The notes under the pieces were generated by a model. It did not search any database and was not told where the DNA came from. It saw nothing but the letters and a program-made list of their open reading frames with translations. A program made the translations under genes and the position numbers. Shown here piece after piece: positions 1-12,800 of a DNA stretch of 64,000 nt. The DNA is from Brachypodium distachyon (lineage: Eukaryota > Streptophyta > Magnoliopsida > Poales > Poaceae). How positions within the stretch are numbered: position 1 is the stretch's first letter; every line of letters starts with the position of its first letter. Location: assembly GCF_000005505.3 (NCBI RefSeq), contig NC_016133.3, positions 52,665,237 to 52,729,236 of the forward strand, in the 5' to 3' direction.

Positions 1-2530
1 ATGTTTTTTTTAAGACAGTCATGCCTAAGAGCATCTCCAACAGCATACTCATATTTTATAGAATATCCAAAAACTGTCAATACGTGTATTTTGTCCCAAA
101 ATACGTCTCTAACAGCGTACCCATAAATTTCGGATAACCAAATTATTTTTGATAGCTATTCATATTGGAGGTTAAAATATGGTAGCTGTCCAAAACACCC
201 GACCAGTGGCGGGACGGCCAACTGCCTCGTTCCGGCCATTTCCGAGCCGGCGCCGGTCTCCGATTCCGGCGGCCGGACCGCGCCGCCGCCGACCACCGCT
301 GTCCTCCCACCGTAGCCGACCCCTCCGCCACCTCCCTGGGTGCCCCCGCCGGCGTTCCCCTGCCCCCGTTCGGCTTAGCCCCGGCCGCATCGGGTGCCGC
401 CGCTGGCGGGGCCGCCCCCAACTGCTGCCCCGCGCCTGGCGCCACCGTAGCCAGACGGGGAGAGGAAGAAGAGCAGGGGCCGCCCGCTCCCTCTGCCCCG
501 CGTCCCCAAGGCGCGACGGTGGCTCGCGCGGTGCCGATGCCGGCAGGCGCCTCGCGGCCCTCGTCCGAGCCTGCGGTGGCCTCCGTCAGCCCTCGTCCAA
601 GCCTTCCGCGGCCTCTGCCGGCCTCGCCGCTGCATTCCACCGCCCGAGATGGCTGCCGCCGCCACCTGCGCCCTCGGCCACGCACCGCGCTGCAGCCGCC
701 TGCGCCTCCGTGTGCAGCTCTGCTCGTACCGCGCCGCCACCGCCCGTGCCCTGGGTCCCCGCCTGTGTGCCAGAGGGCGCCATGCCGCTCAGCTCTGCTC
801 AGAGGAAGGAGAAACTTTTTAGTGTTACGATGTTGGAAATGTTCCTATGGGTTGTTATGTTAGTCTTGTTTGGCAGGGTGCAGGCTTGTCCTGACGTAAT
901 CAACTACTGCAAAAGTGAAGTGCCGTCCACTCGGTTTTGTCTAAACTCTGTTCCATTTGGTACAAGGAGAACCAACGGATGCCGTTCTTTTCTCGATTGG
1001 GATAGGAAGGAAGGATGTGATGCTATGAGTGAACAAGCCACTTGTATTTTATTTATTTATTTCTTTTTGGAGAGAGAGAATATCCCTGAAGATGAAAGAG
1101 AGCACCAAACGCCAAAAGCTAGTCGCAGCTAAGATTATTAGACCCAAGTATTTGAAGAAAAAGACGGCCATCTGGGCTTGTATTTTTAAAGAATCCTGTT
1201 CTTATCTCTCCAATTTTCTGCAAAGTCGGAGATCACCCACTTGACCACTAACGTTGACTCATTGTCCAACCTTCACTTTTGGTCTTCATCTTAAGCCTTC
1301 CCAAAAAATTATTGTAGTGACAATTCTGAAGAATCAAACACTTTACAAGTGTTCGCATGTAGCCCAAATAGCATTTACTCTTGTAAGAGGAACAATTGAT
1401 GGCGGTGGTCCGTCACCACTCCGCTTTTTTTATTTGTAAAAAAGTTACAATTAGATTTATTACATAACTAGATAGTGATGATATTTGCCATAAAAATTAG
1501 ATAAAAGAACTAGCAAGTGCTATATAATACTACTGCTTTTTAATTTCATTTATCTTCAGAAAGCGGTCTAATTTGTCTTTTCTGTAATAACACGGGTTAT
1601 TTAGCTAGTATGGAGTATAATAAAGGAATCATATTCTTGCAGCTAGGCCTATAACTAGGTTTAAAAAGAACCTTCTATGAAGAAAACGGATGTTCACATG
1701 AAAGTTGACAGTATTTCATGACATTTAACCTGAGCACCGAAGAAACCAAGCAAATCTCAAGGAGCTCACCAAGATCAACGCACTAATCTCAATATGCAGT
1801 CAGCATCACCGAGCCACGGAGCCAGTATAAATTTAGTAGCGCAGTGGAAGACAGGGACTTGATAAGGGGATGGGGAGAATGAGATTGGCCACTTGGCCTC
1901 TATATTAGCCTATCTGCTTAAGGGGACAAACAGCAGAATTTATGTGGCTATGGTAAACTAAAGCTTCAGACAAGCTCATTAAAGTAAAGCTGGAAAGGTC
2001 CGTCAGTGCGGTTACTCTTATCCACAACTATCGGTCAACACAAATCTAATCCGCTTCTGGACACCGACACAAAGGTATGGACCCTAGCATCTTACTATAT
2101 CCTCGTCACACAACAAACGGCAGAAGAAAGCTACTAAGCATTTCTTAACCACAGATTTGTATGATTGGGGCCCCAACCGAAACAGACCAAGGGCTATCGG
2201 GGACAGAAATGACTATATAGTGACGGCTGTGTAGATAATAAAGTAAGGATGTGATTTCAATAAGATGGAGCCATTCAGCAACGATGAACTGATGAAAGAT
2301 TATATTTCGCATCTTTTCCACCAAGGAATCACCAACCCGATAACTAGTGTTTTGAGAGGAAGCATGGACTGATCAGTGGTCGGTAAGGCTGGACGTCGGC
2401 TTCTCTGGCTGGATTGGGAGCCCGAAGGACCACACACCACATCGTTTTTGTTTTTGAGAAAATTGACATTTGTTTTCTCCGCTGAAATCCATGGGGTGGC
2501 TCTACTGGGCCGGGAATGGCTCTGATGAAC
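1..2530. other. Left-edge intergenic DNA, no supported gene
   Basis: Positions about 200-800 are very GC-rich and open in several frames on both strands, which in grass DNA mostly reflects base composition. No domain is recognisable in any frame and I do not call a gene. The first 150 bases carry the phrase 'gagcatctccaacag'-like text common at the ends of grass DNA transposons, so this edge may be inside an element. From 1240 to 2530 the sequence is AT-rich with no convincing coding stretch. Confidence 0.5.
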
Positions 2531-2538
2531 AAATATAT

Positions 2539-2650
2539 ATTGGGCTGGGCCTTTTTAGATTAGGCTTGATATTTAAATACAACCACGTCCCAGATTATAC
2601 ATTGGGCTGGGCCTTTTTAGATTAGGCTCGATATTTAAATACAACCACGT
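2539..2650. repeat. Two-copy tandem repeat, period 62 bp
   Basis: A block of about 50 bases starting 'attgggctgggcctttt' and ending 'aaccacgt' occurs at 2539-2588 and again at 2601-2650 with one clear substitution. The copies are separated by a 12-base linker. It is probably a local duplication in intergenic DNA and has no coding content. Confidence 0.8.
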
Positions 2651-2767
2651 TTTTGGGTGCATTATCGATTAAAAAAGAATAGGTCAGACGACCATACAAC
2701 ACCAGCCAAGCGGCAACACACTGTCCAAACGGTTACAACGCACCTAGTGGCCAAGGTCTCAACACCT

Positions 2768-5627
2768 TGTAACATCTCAATTTTCAAAACTCTTCATATG
2801 CATTGCATATCATAAGCATCATGTCATCTTTGCATTTGATCACTTTCAAAACTATAAAATTTGCCCAGAAAACTCTTTTGCAAAGATGCCTTTATTTGAT
2901 TTTGAACCTTGATCTTGCTTTTCAGTATTTGCATTTTAACCCATGAGGGTATTGTGGTAAAAAGGGATTTAATGCATATATAGAGCTATCCCATAAATTG
3001 GCTTTTGAAATTATTTTGAAAAATAATTTGTTTTGATAGCTTAAGGGGGCTAAAAGCCATTTTATAGGTAAATGTATTTTTAAATATTTTACTTTGAGAA
3101 AATTCTTGTTCCAAAAGTTAGATCATATGAAAATATGATTTTACCAATTTTGTTGCATTTTCTTTGAAGTGTTTTGGAGCTCCGAATCAATTTTGAGGTT
3201 CAAAACAGAAAATAGACAAAAGAAAAGGACAAACCGTAGAAAACCGGTCAAACAGGACCGAACCGAACCGACCGGCCCAGCCCGAACCGCCCGGTCCCCC
3301 TCATTGACCGGTGGACCCCGCGCGTCATCTTCTCCAACTGCCTCCTCCGGAGTCCACGCAGAGCACGCCCCGCGAACTGCCCATGATTCCTTCCCGATTT
3401 CTTCACGCACGAGCTTCCAACTCCAAATCCCTGCGCGTCACCTGGAAGCACTCGCGTTTCTCCTCCAATTCCCCCAAACCCCACGTTCAATTTCGCACCG
3501 GTTAGAGACTAATTGCTAGCCGGAGTTCGTTGCGGTCGTCACCGTTCTTCTCGATTCGTCGCCGTTCCGATGAGGTTCCCGCCGCGCCAAGCCCCTAACC
3601 TCTCTCCTCTCCTCGTCCTGAACGCCCTGACGCGCTCGCTTTTGTGTTTGGCCGCGGCCGCCGCGCTCCGCCCCGCGCCGGCCATCTTCTCCGGCGCTGG
3701 CCGCCGCCCGAGCTCCCCGCGCCCGCGCCCTTGCGCCGCCGCGCCGCCCGCCATCGCCTGCCGTGCCGCCGCCGGCCGGAACCCTAGGTCCCGACCTATC
3801 CCGCTCTGCCACGTGGCGAGGCCTTTTTATTTTATTTTATTTTCGGCCGAATTAGATAAGGTTTTTTTTTCAGAAAAACCCCCGTAACTTCAAAGTCTCA
3901 TATCTTTCAAACCGTTTGTCCAAAAATTGTGATCCGCACCTTTCTGGAATCGTCACAACGTGTAGAATAATCATGGCATACTAGTTTAAATATTGCTCTA
4001 TGTTGCAAAAACCACGCAATCTTTTAATTTAAACCTTATCCTTGTTTCATGCATATTAATTACCTATTTGATGTTGTATAACCTGTCCAAATCATTTGAA
4101 AAACCTTTCAAAACAGAAACAAAACTTGTTACATTAAAAGTAACCAAGTGTGCATTAACATAGCATATGCATCATGGCATGATTTTTGCATTGAATGTTG
4201 TGTTTATTGTGTGCATGTTTCTTTTATTTTAGATTGTGTGGGGTGTATTCCTTGTTGTTGCGAAGAGTGCGAGAACTATCACAACCTTGGACAAGGCAAG
4301 TTCACTTTGATCATATCCCATTATTATTGTTGTTTTAAAATACTTATGCATTAGTGTTGTTGGTAGAGATGCATTGATAGGACTATTACTCGTACCTCTA
4401 TGCTAGCCATAAATCCCATGTAGTATAGTTTACCCTCACCATTACCTTGCCACAAAATTGCCATCGATTGTAGTTGAATGCTAGGCTATGGTAGTATCGT
4501 GGGGGAAATAACTACATTATGATATTGCTATGCCTTTGGCTATATGAAATGTTTTTGTTAGATGTAAGGCAAAACAACTAATTCAATGAACCGTCCTGGG
4601 TGGTCTGCTTTGAGGATTTTGAGGATTAGCGGCATCAGGTCCATTTCTATGGGTCCCTCTGAGTCGAGTTCCTGTGGATTCAGGAATGGATCGTCGATGG
4701 ACGTCTCTCCCGTGGATTCGGGGAGCGCCTACGTTGCAAATGTGGAATGCCACCTGGGGTAACAGAGACTGGACTAGTTTCCTGTTTAGTAGCTTCCAGT
4801 ACAACCACATGGTAATATGGGCTCTGCCAGGATGGATGTAAGACATATGATCCTGGATCCGAGGGATTGTGCAGATGTAACCGTGTAGGTGGGAACGTAG
4901 GTCCCTCAGGTGGTCTGGGTGATTATGGTCTGAAAATTCCTGTAATCGATGCCGTTGCTACTCTACCCTGAGGACAGCAAAGGATCAACACGTCGATTTC
5001 TTGTGGGTAAAGTGTACAACCTCTCGAGAGTGTCAAACTAAGTACTTAGCCGTGTCCCCGGTTACGGACAATTTATGAGCAACTAGATTTGTGAGCTGTA
5101 AGGAAAGTCTCACTCATTCCAATTTCTTAAATAAAATGAATGGTTTGAACAGGGTAGGAGCATTTGATGAATCCACTTCAATGTGCTCTAGGTTAATAGG
5201 AGCATGGGTGTGTCTACCCCGTGTCTAATAGTTAACATTATTATAACATTCCTTTATAGTAGGGTAATTTATGTTCTGCTTCCACGCAAACAGCCTGAAC
5301 TCCACCTTGCCAAATACTGCATATACTTGTTAGGTCTGTTATAACCCTTTGGTGTACTTGACAATACATTCAATGTATTGACCCTAGTGGCTGCATCGCT
5401 TAATGATGCAGGAAACTCCGACGACGAGTAAGATGTACGTTCTGCTTGTTTGGGTTACGGGCCTACATTCCAACACGTTCTCACCGTGGTGTTGATGTGC
5501 TTACGCTTTCCGCTGCTAAACAGTTGTTTTATTTCCAGCTAACCCGTGAGGTTATGCGAGTTGTAAGTACCTTTTAAATTCTGGATGATTCGTTGTAATA
5601 TTGAGACCTTTGTTTTTAGATATTACA
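2768..5627. mobile_element. Probable degenerate LTR or solo-LTR block of a grass retrotransposon
   Basis: The block begins TGTAACATC and a matching inverted end GATATTACA occurs at 5619-5627, as expected for the TG...CA termini of an LTR with short imperfect inverted repeats. The interior runs from an AT-rich stretch through a very GC-rich segment (3250-3830) to moderately AT-rich DNA, which is familiar from long grass gypsy LTRs. No gag or pol reading frame is present. The five bases on either side (cacct and tcttg) do not match, so a target-site duplication is missing and the exact limits are uncertain. Confidence 0.4.
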
Positions 5628-5699
5628 TCTTGAAACTGGGTGTGCTAGTGAGTCGATCCAGGGACTAGCACTAAAGCACAGAGATCGAACCCGTGTACG

Positions 5700-7130
5700 G
5701 GGGCGGTTGCTTCACACCTATGTTGGCGGCGTCCACCGACTACCACTCAGAGCAGGAAAGGAAACCCTACCCCTAAAGAGCCCAGCCAACTCCCAACGCG
5801 CCGCCTCCTCCACGATCCCGTGCAGCACCTGAAGAACCAAAGGAGTCGCCCCATTGAAGACAACGTCGTTCCTATGACGCCAGATGGCCGAAGATACCAA
5901 TCCGAATGCTGTCCAAACGTCCCTCCTATCTCCAGCGGGCACCGGCAGCAAAGTCCACCAGACTCTAATATCCACCTCCCCGGCCGGCAGCCATTCAGGA
6001 CGGCCCAAGCCGTGAGCAAAGGAGACCAAATCTGACGAGAGAACACACAACCCAACAGCAGGTGAGAGATCGTCTCCTGCTCCTGGTCGCACAACGGGCA
6101 ACGAGGTGGATGCTGAAGCCCCCTCCTCTGGAGCCGGTCGGCAGTCCAACACCTGTCACGAACCGCCAACCACAAGAAGAACCGACACTTGTTCGGAGCC
6201 CGTGAGCGCCAAACCAAGTCAGCCATCGGGTCCACCATCCGTCCCGCGAAGAAGTGAGCATAAGCAGTCCTAGCAGAGTACTGCCCATTGCTTGCCCAGT
6301 TCCACAACAGGACGTCCTCCCCCATCTCCGAGAGCTGAAAGCCCCTCAAGCGATCTCAAAGGGTGAGTAATTCCAGGATGGCCTCCGGCCCCAGATTAGG
6401 CCCGACATCACTTAACCACGCGCCAAGCAAACCCTCACGCACCATGCGAGAGCGCACGAAGCGCGGCCTTACCCACGCCGAAAGGCTAGGAAAGGCATCT
6501 CGGATGAGGACGCCATCCAGCCACCTGTCACACCAAAACAGCGTATTGCGACCATCTCTCGGCCTAGAAGAGGTGGCCGCCTCAAAAACATCCTCAACGT
6601 CCTTTGACGTACCAAAACCTAGCTCGCGCCAAGGTTTGGAGTCATCCACCCTTTCAAGCCACCTCCAACGAACTCGGAGCATAGTGTTGAGGCAAGCAAA
6701 GTTCGGGATCCCTAGCCCCCCCCCCCCCAACTACTTGGGTAAGCACACCTGGTCCCAAGCCACCGAACAGTGCCCCCCCCCCCCCCCCGCACCTCCTTCC
6801 TCCCCTTCCACAGAAAGCCACGGCAGACCTTGTTCAGCGCATGCAAGGTCTTCCACGGCAGGTCCAGCGACATCATCGAGTGAACCGGAATGGACGCTAG
6901 GGTGGACTTGATAAGCACCAGCCTCCCACCTTTGGACAGCAGAGGTGCCTTCCAAGAAGCCAGCCTGTTCTCCACCTTGTCAACGACGGGCTGAAGCTGT
7001 GCCGCCGACAACTTCCTGACCCCCAACGGTAGCCCCAAGTAGGTGCACGGGAAGTCTTTCACCGCGCATTGGAGCTGCGAGGTAACCAACACCTTTTGCT
7101 CCTCAGAGCACCTTATGAGATGGCCCCGTC
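5700..7130 (-). pseudogene. Dead non-LTR (LINE) retrotransposon fragment: C-terminal reverse transcriptase and zinc-binding region
   Basis: On the minus strand the conceptual product reads through the end of a LINE reverse transcriptase (YLGLPLG, then ASWKAPLLSKGGRLVLIKS near 6900-7030) into the C-terminal zinc-binding region typical of plant LINEs (WSxxAPNKCRFFLWLA-like text at about 6160-6220, then CPLCDQEQETISHLLLGC). It is broken. The frame changes around two C homopolymers (6716-6728 and 6773-6788), and there is an in-frame stop at about 6356. The endonuclease and most of the RT are missing, which fits 5' truncation on insertion. It has no function as a gene. Confidence 0.85.
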
Positions 7131-7270
7131 CCAGAATGGAGTTCGATTATACCGACGACATTACCTCAAAACGAAAATACTATTGTACTCCGTAATCGTA
7201 ACAGCTTCTTAGCCCGCTGCAGAAAGAATTAGCATTTCTTATTATGAAATTTAATAGCAATTCAAAATAG

Positions 7271-7358
7271 TATTTCCTCCGTCTCATATTTAGTGACTTT
7301 CTATTACATGTATCTAAATGTTTTTTAGACAAAGATACATTCATAGATGGAGGGAGTA
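7271..7358. mobile_element. Stowaway-type MITE
   Basis: Starts TATTTCCTCCGTCTC and ends GATGGAGGGAGTA. These are the inverted termini and TA flanks of Tc1/mariner-derived Stowaway MITEs of grasses. The element is about 88 bp and non-coding, and can fold into a hairpin. Confidence 0.75.
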
Positions 7359-7837
7359 ACTAATTAAATAGCCGAGTTTCAGTACCAAAGAATGAAAACA
7401 GAAGAATGCAACAAGCGAACAACCAACTGTGTTTCACACCACGTCTCTAGTCTTCTCGGCCGCAGCTAGTTCCAACAGCTGCACAGGATTCTTCTCTGGA
7501 GAAATAAAGCGTTGATTTCTCATATTTAAGACACTGAACTGAACTGGAACTAAATATATTAGTATCAAGGATTACGGTGCAGATGCTCAACTTAACCCAA
7601 AGAAACCGCAGAGTAACAATTAAATCTGAAACTGCAACTGCGAACGGAGCAATTATATTTGCTGGGATTGGAATAAACATGTCATTGCATCGAAATGATA
7701 GAACAGGGTTTAAAACAGGAGGTTGAGACGCACCGACGCACTACAGGAACAATCGAAACAGGCAAACTACAGAAGGGATTCTTGATCTCTCTACACAGGG
7801 GAAACAAGAGCACATCGCTAAGGCACAACCAGCAGAA

Positions 7838-8182
<345 letters not shown>

Positions 8183-8246
8183 CTAGACGAGAGATTTGGA
8201 ATCGCTGCGGAGTTTGGTGAGGGAGAGGAATGGATCTGGGGTGGAA

Positions 8247-8480
8247 TTTATAGTGGGAATTTGGGTGGGGGGAGGGAATTTTTGGTTTGGGTTTTGAGCG
8301 GGAGGATTTCGATTTCGGGGATGGTTTTGTTGGAAGGGTTTGTTTGAGACGTCCGATGGAATTGGGATCGGGTGGATCGGAGATGTGGAGGCAGATCCGT
8401 GGGAAGAGGGATTAGTTGGCGTTTGATAGGAGATGAACGGTGGTAAATACAGCGCCAGGGTTGCCGTGGATCGGTGACGT
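8247..8480 (-). promoter_or_regulatory. Histone H4 promoter: TATA box and histone hexamer / octamer-like motifs
   Basis: Reading the minus strand, TATAAA lies at 8252-8247, about 100 bases upstream of the H4 ATG. The plant histone hexamer ACGTCA lies at 8480-8475, and CACGGATC at about 8401-8394 is one mismatch from the histone octamer CGCGGATC. In plant histone genes these sites drive S-phase and meristem expression. The motif identification is direct; their activity here is inferred. Confidence 0.6.
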
Positions 8481-8559
8481 GGCGACGACTGTGTTCAACT
8501 GGATCGTCGCTGCGTTGATGGGCCTCGTGGCCCATAACTCGTCAACAGACAACGGCAGC

Positions 8560-9815
8560 TGCTAATCATGACTCGCGACTCCATGGTTCAGACTCACATA
8601 GTTTACTCACATGGTTTTGTCGCACATAGTCACAGTGCATCGTTTGACGCGAAAATATATAATTCGGTTTTGTTATTCAAAAGTTGTAAGCTTTTTAGTT
8701 AGAGATCAGTACAACGGTAGCACGTGAGAACGGGAAGAGACACTCCCAGATCTTAATCCAACGGTTATGATACATCGATTGAGATTTGACATTTTTTTTT
8801 TAAATCAGATGACTTCAAAATAAATAGCCACACCCTATATAATTATACAAACCAGATGGAGACTCGGAGAGAAGTCTAAGGTTTCGTTTGGACATAGATA
8901 TTGGTACGCTTGAAATTGATTTCGCCCAACAATAGTTTTTTTTTGTTGTACATAGATTTTTTGTGAAATCTCACGCGACACCGATTCCAATTCGTGTTTG
9001 ATTTTTTTTTGAAGAAATTCATGTTTGAATGAACAACGTCTGGAATTGTATATCCTCCACATTGGCGGCAGGCTAGCAAACAAAAAATGAATAGCCGATC
9101 TTCGTTATCAGGAATTACTAGAAAGTGTTTGATTTCTTCGCTCAACTGGCCTCTTGCTGAGCTAGCTCAGATAGGCTAGCTCGGCATTGCTAGCTTTGCC
9201 GTTGGTTGTTTGCTTTTGCATGGACGAGATCATGGTTTCCGTGAGGATTGGAGATTTGTTTCCGGCGTGCAGCGCTTCTCGCCGTCGGAGACGAGCCGAT
9301 CTTGCTCTCCTAATGGGCAAGCAATTTCTCGCCCACTCGGGCTGGCTCACCTCAAAATCGAGGATAAATTTACGGATCCAATCGCTGGCCCTTGTAGGAG
9401 CTAGTTAAGCATTTGCCTGAAACCAACCGGACCCTTGGTCCAAACCACCTTTTGCCCGAAAAGAAAAGAAACTCAGGTCGTCTTTTCTAAAGGAAAATCC
9501 AAACAGTTTTTGCTTACAACCTTTTAACACCCCGTTGCTGCGTTGCAGGACTTCCCAGGAAAATCCAAACAGGCTCCCTGCCCAAACCGCTCAAGCCGAC
9601 GGGCTGGTCATTGATCCAACGGCTTCAAGCTTCGAAGGTACCGGATCGCACGGCATAGCCCCCCTACGACGGAGCACGGCCGCGCACAGGCAGCGAACCA
9701 CCAAAGCACCGTCCAGATTCCAGAACCAGGAAACCCACGCCCACGCCCGCGCCCGCCGCCCCCAACCTCGCCGCCTCCTCTCGGCTCGCCATCCTCGTCA
9801 GAGCCGCACTGCCCC
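8560..9815. other. Spacer between divergent H4 and DHH genes
   Basis: AT-rich sequence with short open frames and no recognisable coding region or MITE. The last 280 bases become GC-rich and are probably the 5' UTR and core promoter of the DHH gene beginning at 9816. I see no clear TATA box in that part. Confidence 0.5.
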
Positions 9816-12800
9816 ATGGCCTGCGCCGGCTCCGCGCGGAAGGTGTCGGCCGTGCTGTACCACTACCCGTGCCCGGACGGCGCATTCGCTGCGCTCGCCG
9901 CCCACCTCTACTTCTCCGCCGCCGCCCTCCCCGTCCGCTTCTTCCCCAACACGGTCTACGATCCCATCAGGTAGTCTTGTCTTCCAAACAGAACCTCAAC
10001 TTGACCCGCCGTAACTTCAATACCCGTGACTACATCTGTTACGATGCACGCGCGTTTCAGGTGTTTGCTCTGTCAGTATTAATGCAGTTGATAAATTTTA
10101 CCTTTTGCGATGTCTAGGTGTAGTTCCATGATCAAGTAAGCATGTGTTTTTCGCAACAACAAAAAAAGTAAGCACGTGTTGTTCACTTTGACAATGCTGT
10201 GGGCCTGTGGCGTTGATTCAGTTCGTTTAAGCTAAAATGTGTGTCCATTTTTTGTGCTGTCCTTTTGTAGTTTTGTGCTTCTAAAAAATCACCCGAAACT
10301 AGGGATTATATCTCCCGCATAAAAGGACCATGCAATGGAGTCATATTCTCCTGGGGATAAGAAAATTGGTAGTCTGAAACTGGATGTTGTATTTTATCTC
10401 TGTCTGGATTTCAGTACGTAATCAGTTGTGGCAATTTGGAATGGGCATTGGGCAACAAATTCACCTAGAATGTATTGGTGTTTTTGTTGTCACGCCATGC
10501 GAGCCTTGGAAATGCAAACTCAGCATGATGATCTTGTGTTTCTCATGTTATAACCCTGATCTTATTGTTTGCTTGTTTGTAGGAGCGATGGTCTTCCGTT
10601 TGATGAAATCAAAGATGTTTACCTTCTTGACTTTGTGGGTCCTCCCGGTTTCGTTGCTGATATAGCCCCAAAGGTTGAAAGGTATTCAAACATTCATCTC
10701 GTACCTTCTTCCCTTTATGTCGTATTATTTACTTGTTTGTTTGAGTAGATGTGAATTGTTTTATTTACTTTGGAGCCATACAGATGTGAGGCTTCCTACT
10801 TTGATGTGCAGTAGTCGGTCATTCTCAATATTTGTATTATTTTTACTAATTAAGTGTAAAACACCTTGGCCTTTTATTCAGATACCGTGGAACAATTTTT
10901 GAACGCCGTATTATGGATATGCGGTTCAAGTGTAACAATCTTCAATCTTAGATCATCATAAAACTGCTTCAGAAAGTTGTGTGGGAATGGCATACTTGGA
11001 GATATTTCTATTAGTATTAACTTATTGTTTTTTCAGTGTAACAATCCTAGACCATCACAAGACTGCTATGGAAAGTTTATGTGGAAGTGCTGCCCTTGGA
11101 CAAAATGTCAATAAGGTGATTGACATGCAACGCAGTGGAGCAACTATTGCATTCGACTTCTTTAGGAACAAGTTATTGACGGAAGCTAGTAACTTACGGA
11201 ATCATGGAAGTGGCAATGCTGCAACTGAAGTGAAATATCTACCTGACAATAATCATGAAATGGTACAAAAGCTTTTCAAGTTTATTGAGGATGGAGATCT
11301 TTGGAGGTGGACTATTCCGAATAGCAAGGCCTTTAGCAGTGGTCTCAAAGATTTGGATATTGAATTCAATGTCAATGCAAATGGGAAGTTGTTTGATCAG
11401 GTAACAATTTTTACTTGCTAGTACTAGTGTTTTGCTGATAATTTAACTTTTGGTACTTGATGATTACTTCCTATTCTGTAGCTGTTGCAAAACTGTAAAT
11501 CAGTCATGTTACTGCATAATCTGATCATGCCTATATTATTTTTGCATTTCAAAGCTTATCTCACAATATCTTTTTGTAAATGTGCACTGGTCTTGTTAAA
11601 GTTGCTGGAGCTGGATCCTGAGCAAGTCATTGCTCGGGGACAAGTGACATTATCGCAGAAGCAAAAATTAATTGATGACTGTTTGGAGAAGTCCTATGAA
11701 ATTGAACTAGGCTGTGGCAAGTTTGGGAATTGTCTGGTAAAAATACATATGCATATCCCTTGTTTCTTTCTTGATTGTTCTCTATGATCTTTTGCTGTAT
11801 GCACGGCACTGTTTTTTCCATAAGATGTCAATATTCCATGGTAATTGATGTGAAAGACTGAAAGTGCATTATTGCATAAAGATGATCTGGCATTAGCGTT
11901 GCCTGATCACAAACATTATAAATTAACATATACTTTCTGTTGGTAAGTATTAATTCTTGATTAAAATCCCTTTTTGTACTTGTTTCATGTGGCTATTTGA
12001 TTTTTAATAAAATATCAGCAATCACCTTTATGTTGAGCGGTGTGTGTACTTCAAACTACATGTTTGTTCGAAGGCTGTTTTCGTTGAGTTGTTTTCTACC
12101 TGATGGTTGTAAGAATTAACTGTTGAGTACTTTTTACCCTTGTGCTAAAGATACATAGGGCTATGCAATAGGTGCAGAAGCTTTGGGATGTTAAAATAAA
12201 ATTTGGTAGGGAAGGTTCTGCAGATGGCATGTGCAAGTTCCGTGGTGCAGGGGTGTTACATATGCACCTCTGTTATCTTGGCTTGTTCAGGATTTTTCTT
12301 GGTTTGCACCATTAGTTTAACCTTCAGTGATCATTTTCTATATTCATTCACATTTGACTGTCTGGTTCTCCAACTTTAGTATAACTCTTATGCTTTTATT
12401 CAGGCCCATTGCCTAATATGTCTTCCTAGGATTGGCCTGTAATCCATAACCTATCCTGTTAGGTGTAACCTTTCGCTCAATACTTAAATCTACAATTGAA
12501 GCATCTGAGGCCGCATCAATCGAGGATACACGATAGAAGGAATTGTTAATTAACCTCACCTTCCCAAAGCGTGGGTTTGCTTTACTAATTTTGTTCTCTC
12601 TATGCGAACCCCCTCTCCTTATCAGAAGACTGAGGTGTAGGTAGGGCTAAAAAAAACAAAAAAAAAAGAGTCAAATCGCACCATCTCTATGCATCCAGTT
12701 TACTATCTTCATTTTGCGTTTTCACCAACAGTATTGGCTCTATAAATTATTTGTATTTTGTCCCTTAGGCTGTCAATGCTGATGCTATTTCAAAGTTGAG

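Noticed and set aside
179..1132. Long GC-rich plus-strand open frame at the left edge
   Set aside because: Open in several frames on both strands at once, Arg/Pro/Ala-rich, with no domain and no convincing splice structure; explained by base composition.
3141..3890. Overlapping open frames on both strands in GC-rich DNA
   Set aside because: They lie inside the LTR-like block and show no gag/pol or host domain.
10860..10930. Extra exon of the DHH gene starting after 'attcag' at about 10881
   Set aside because: In the required phase it runs into a stop after about 22 codons; exon 2 to the exon at 11037 joins cleanly.
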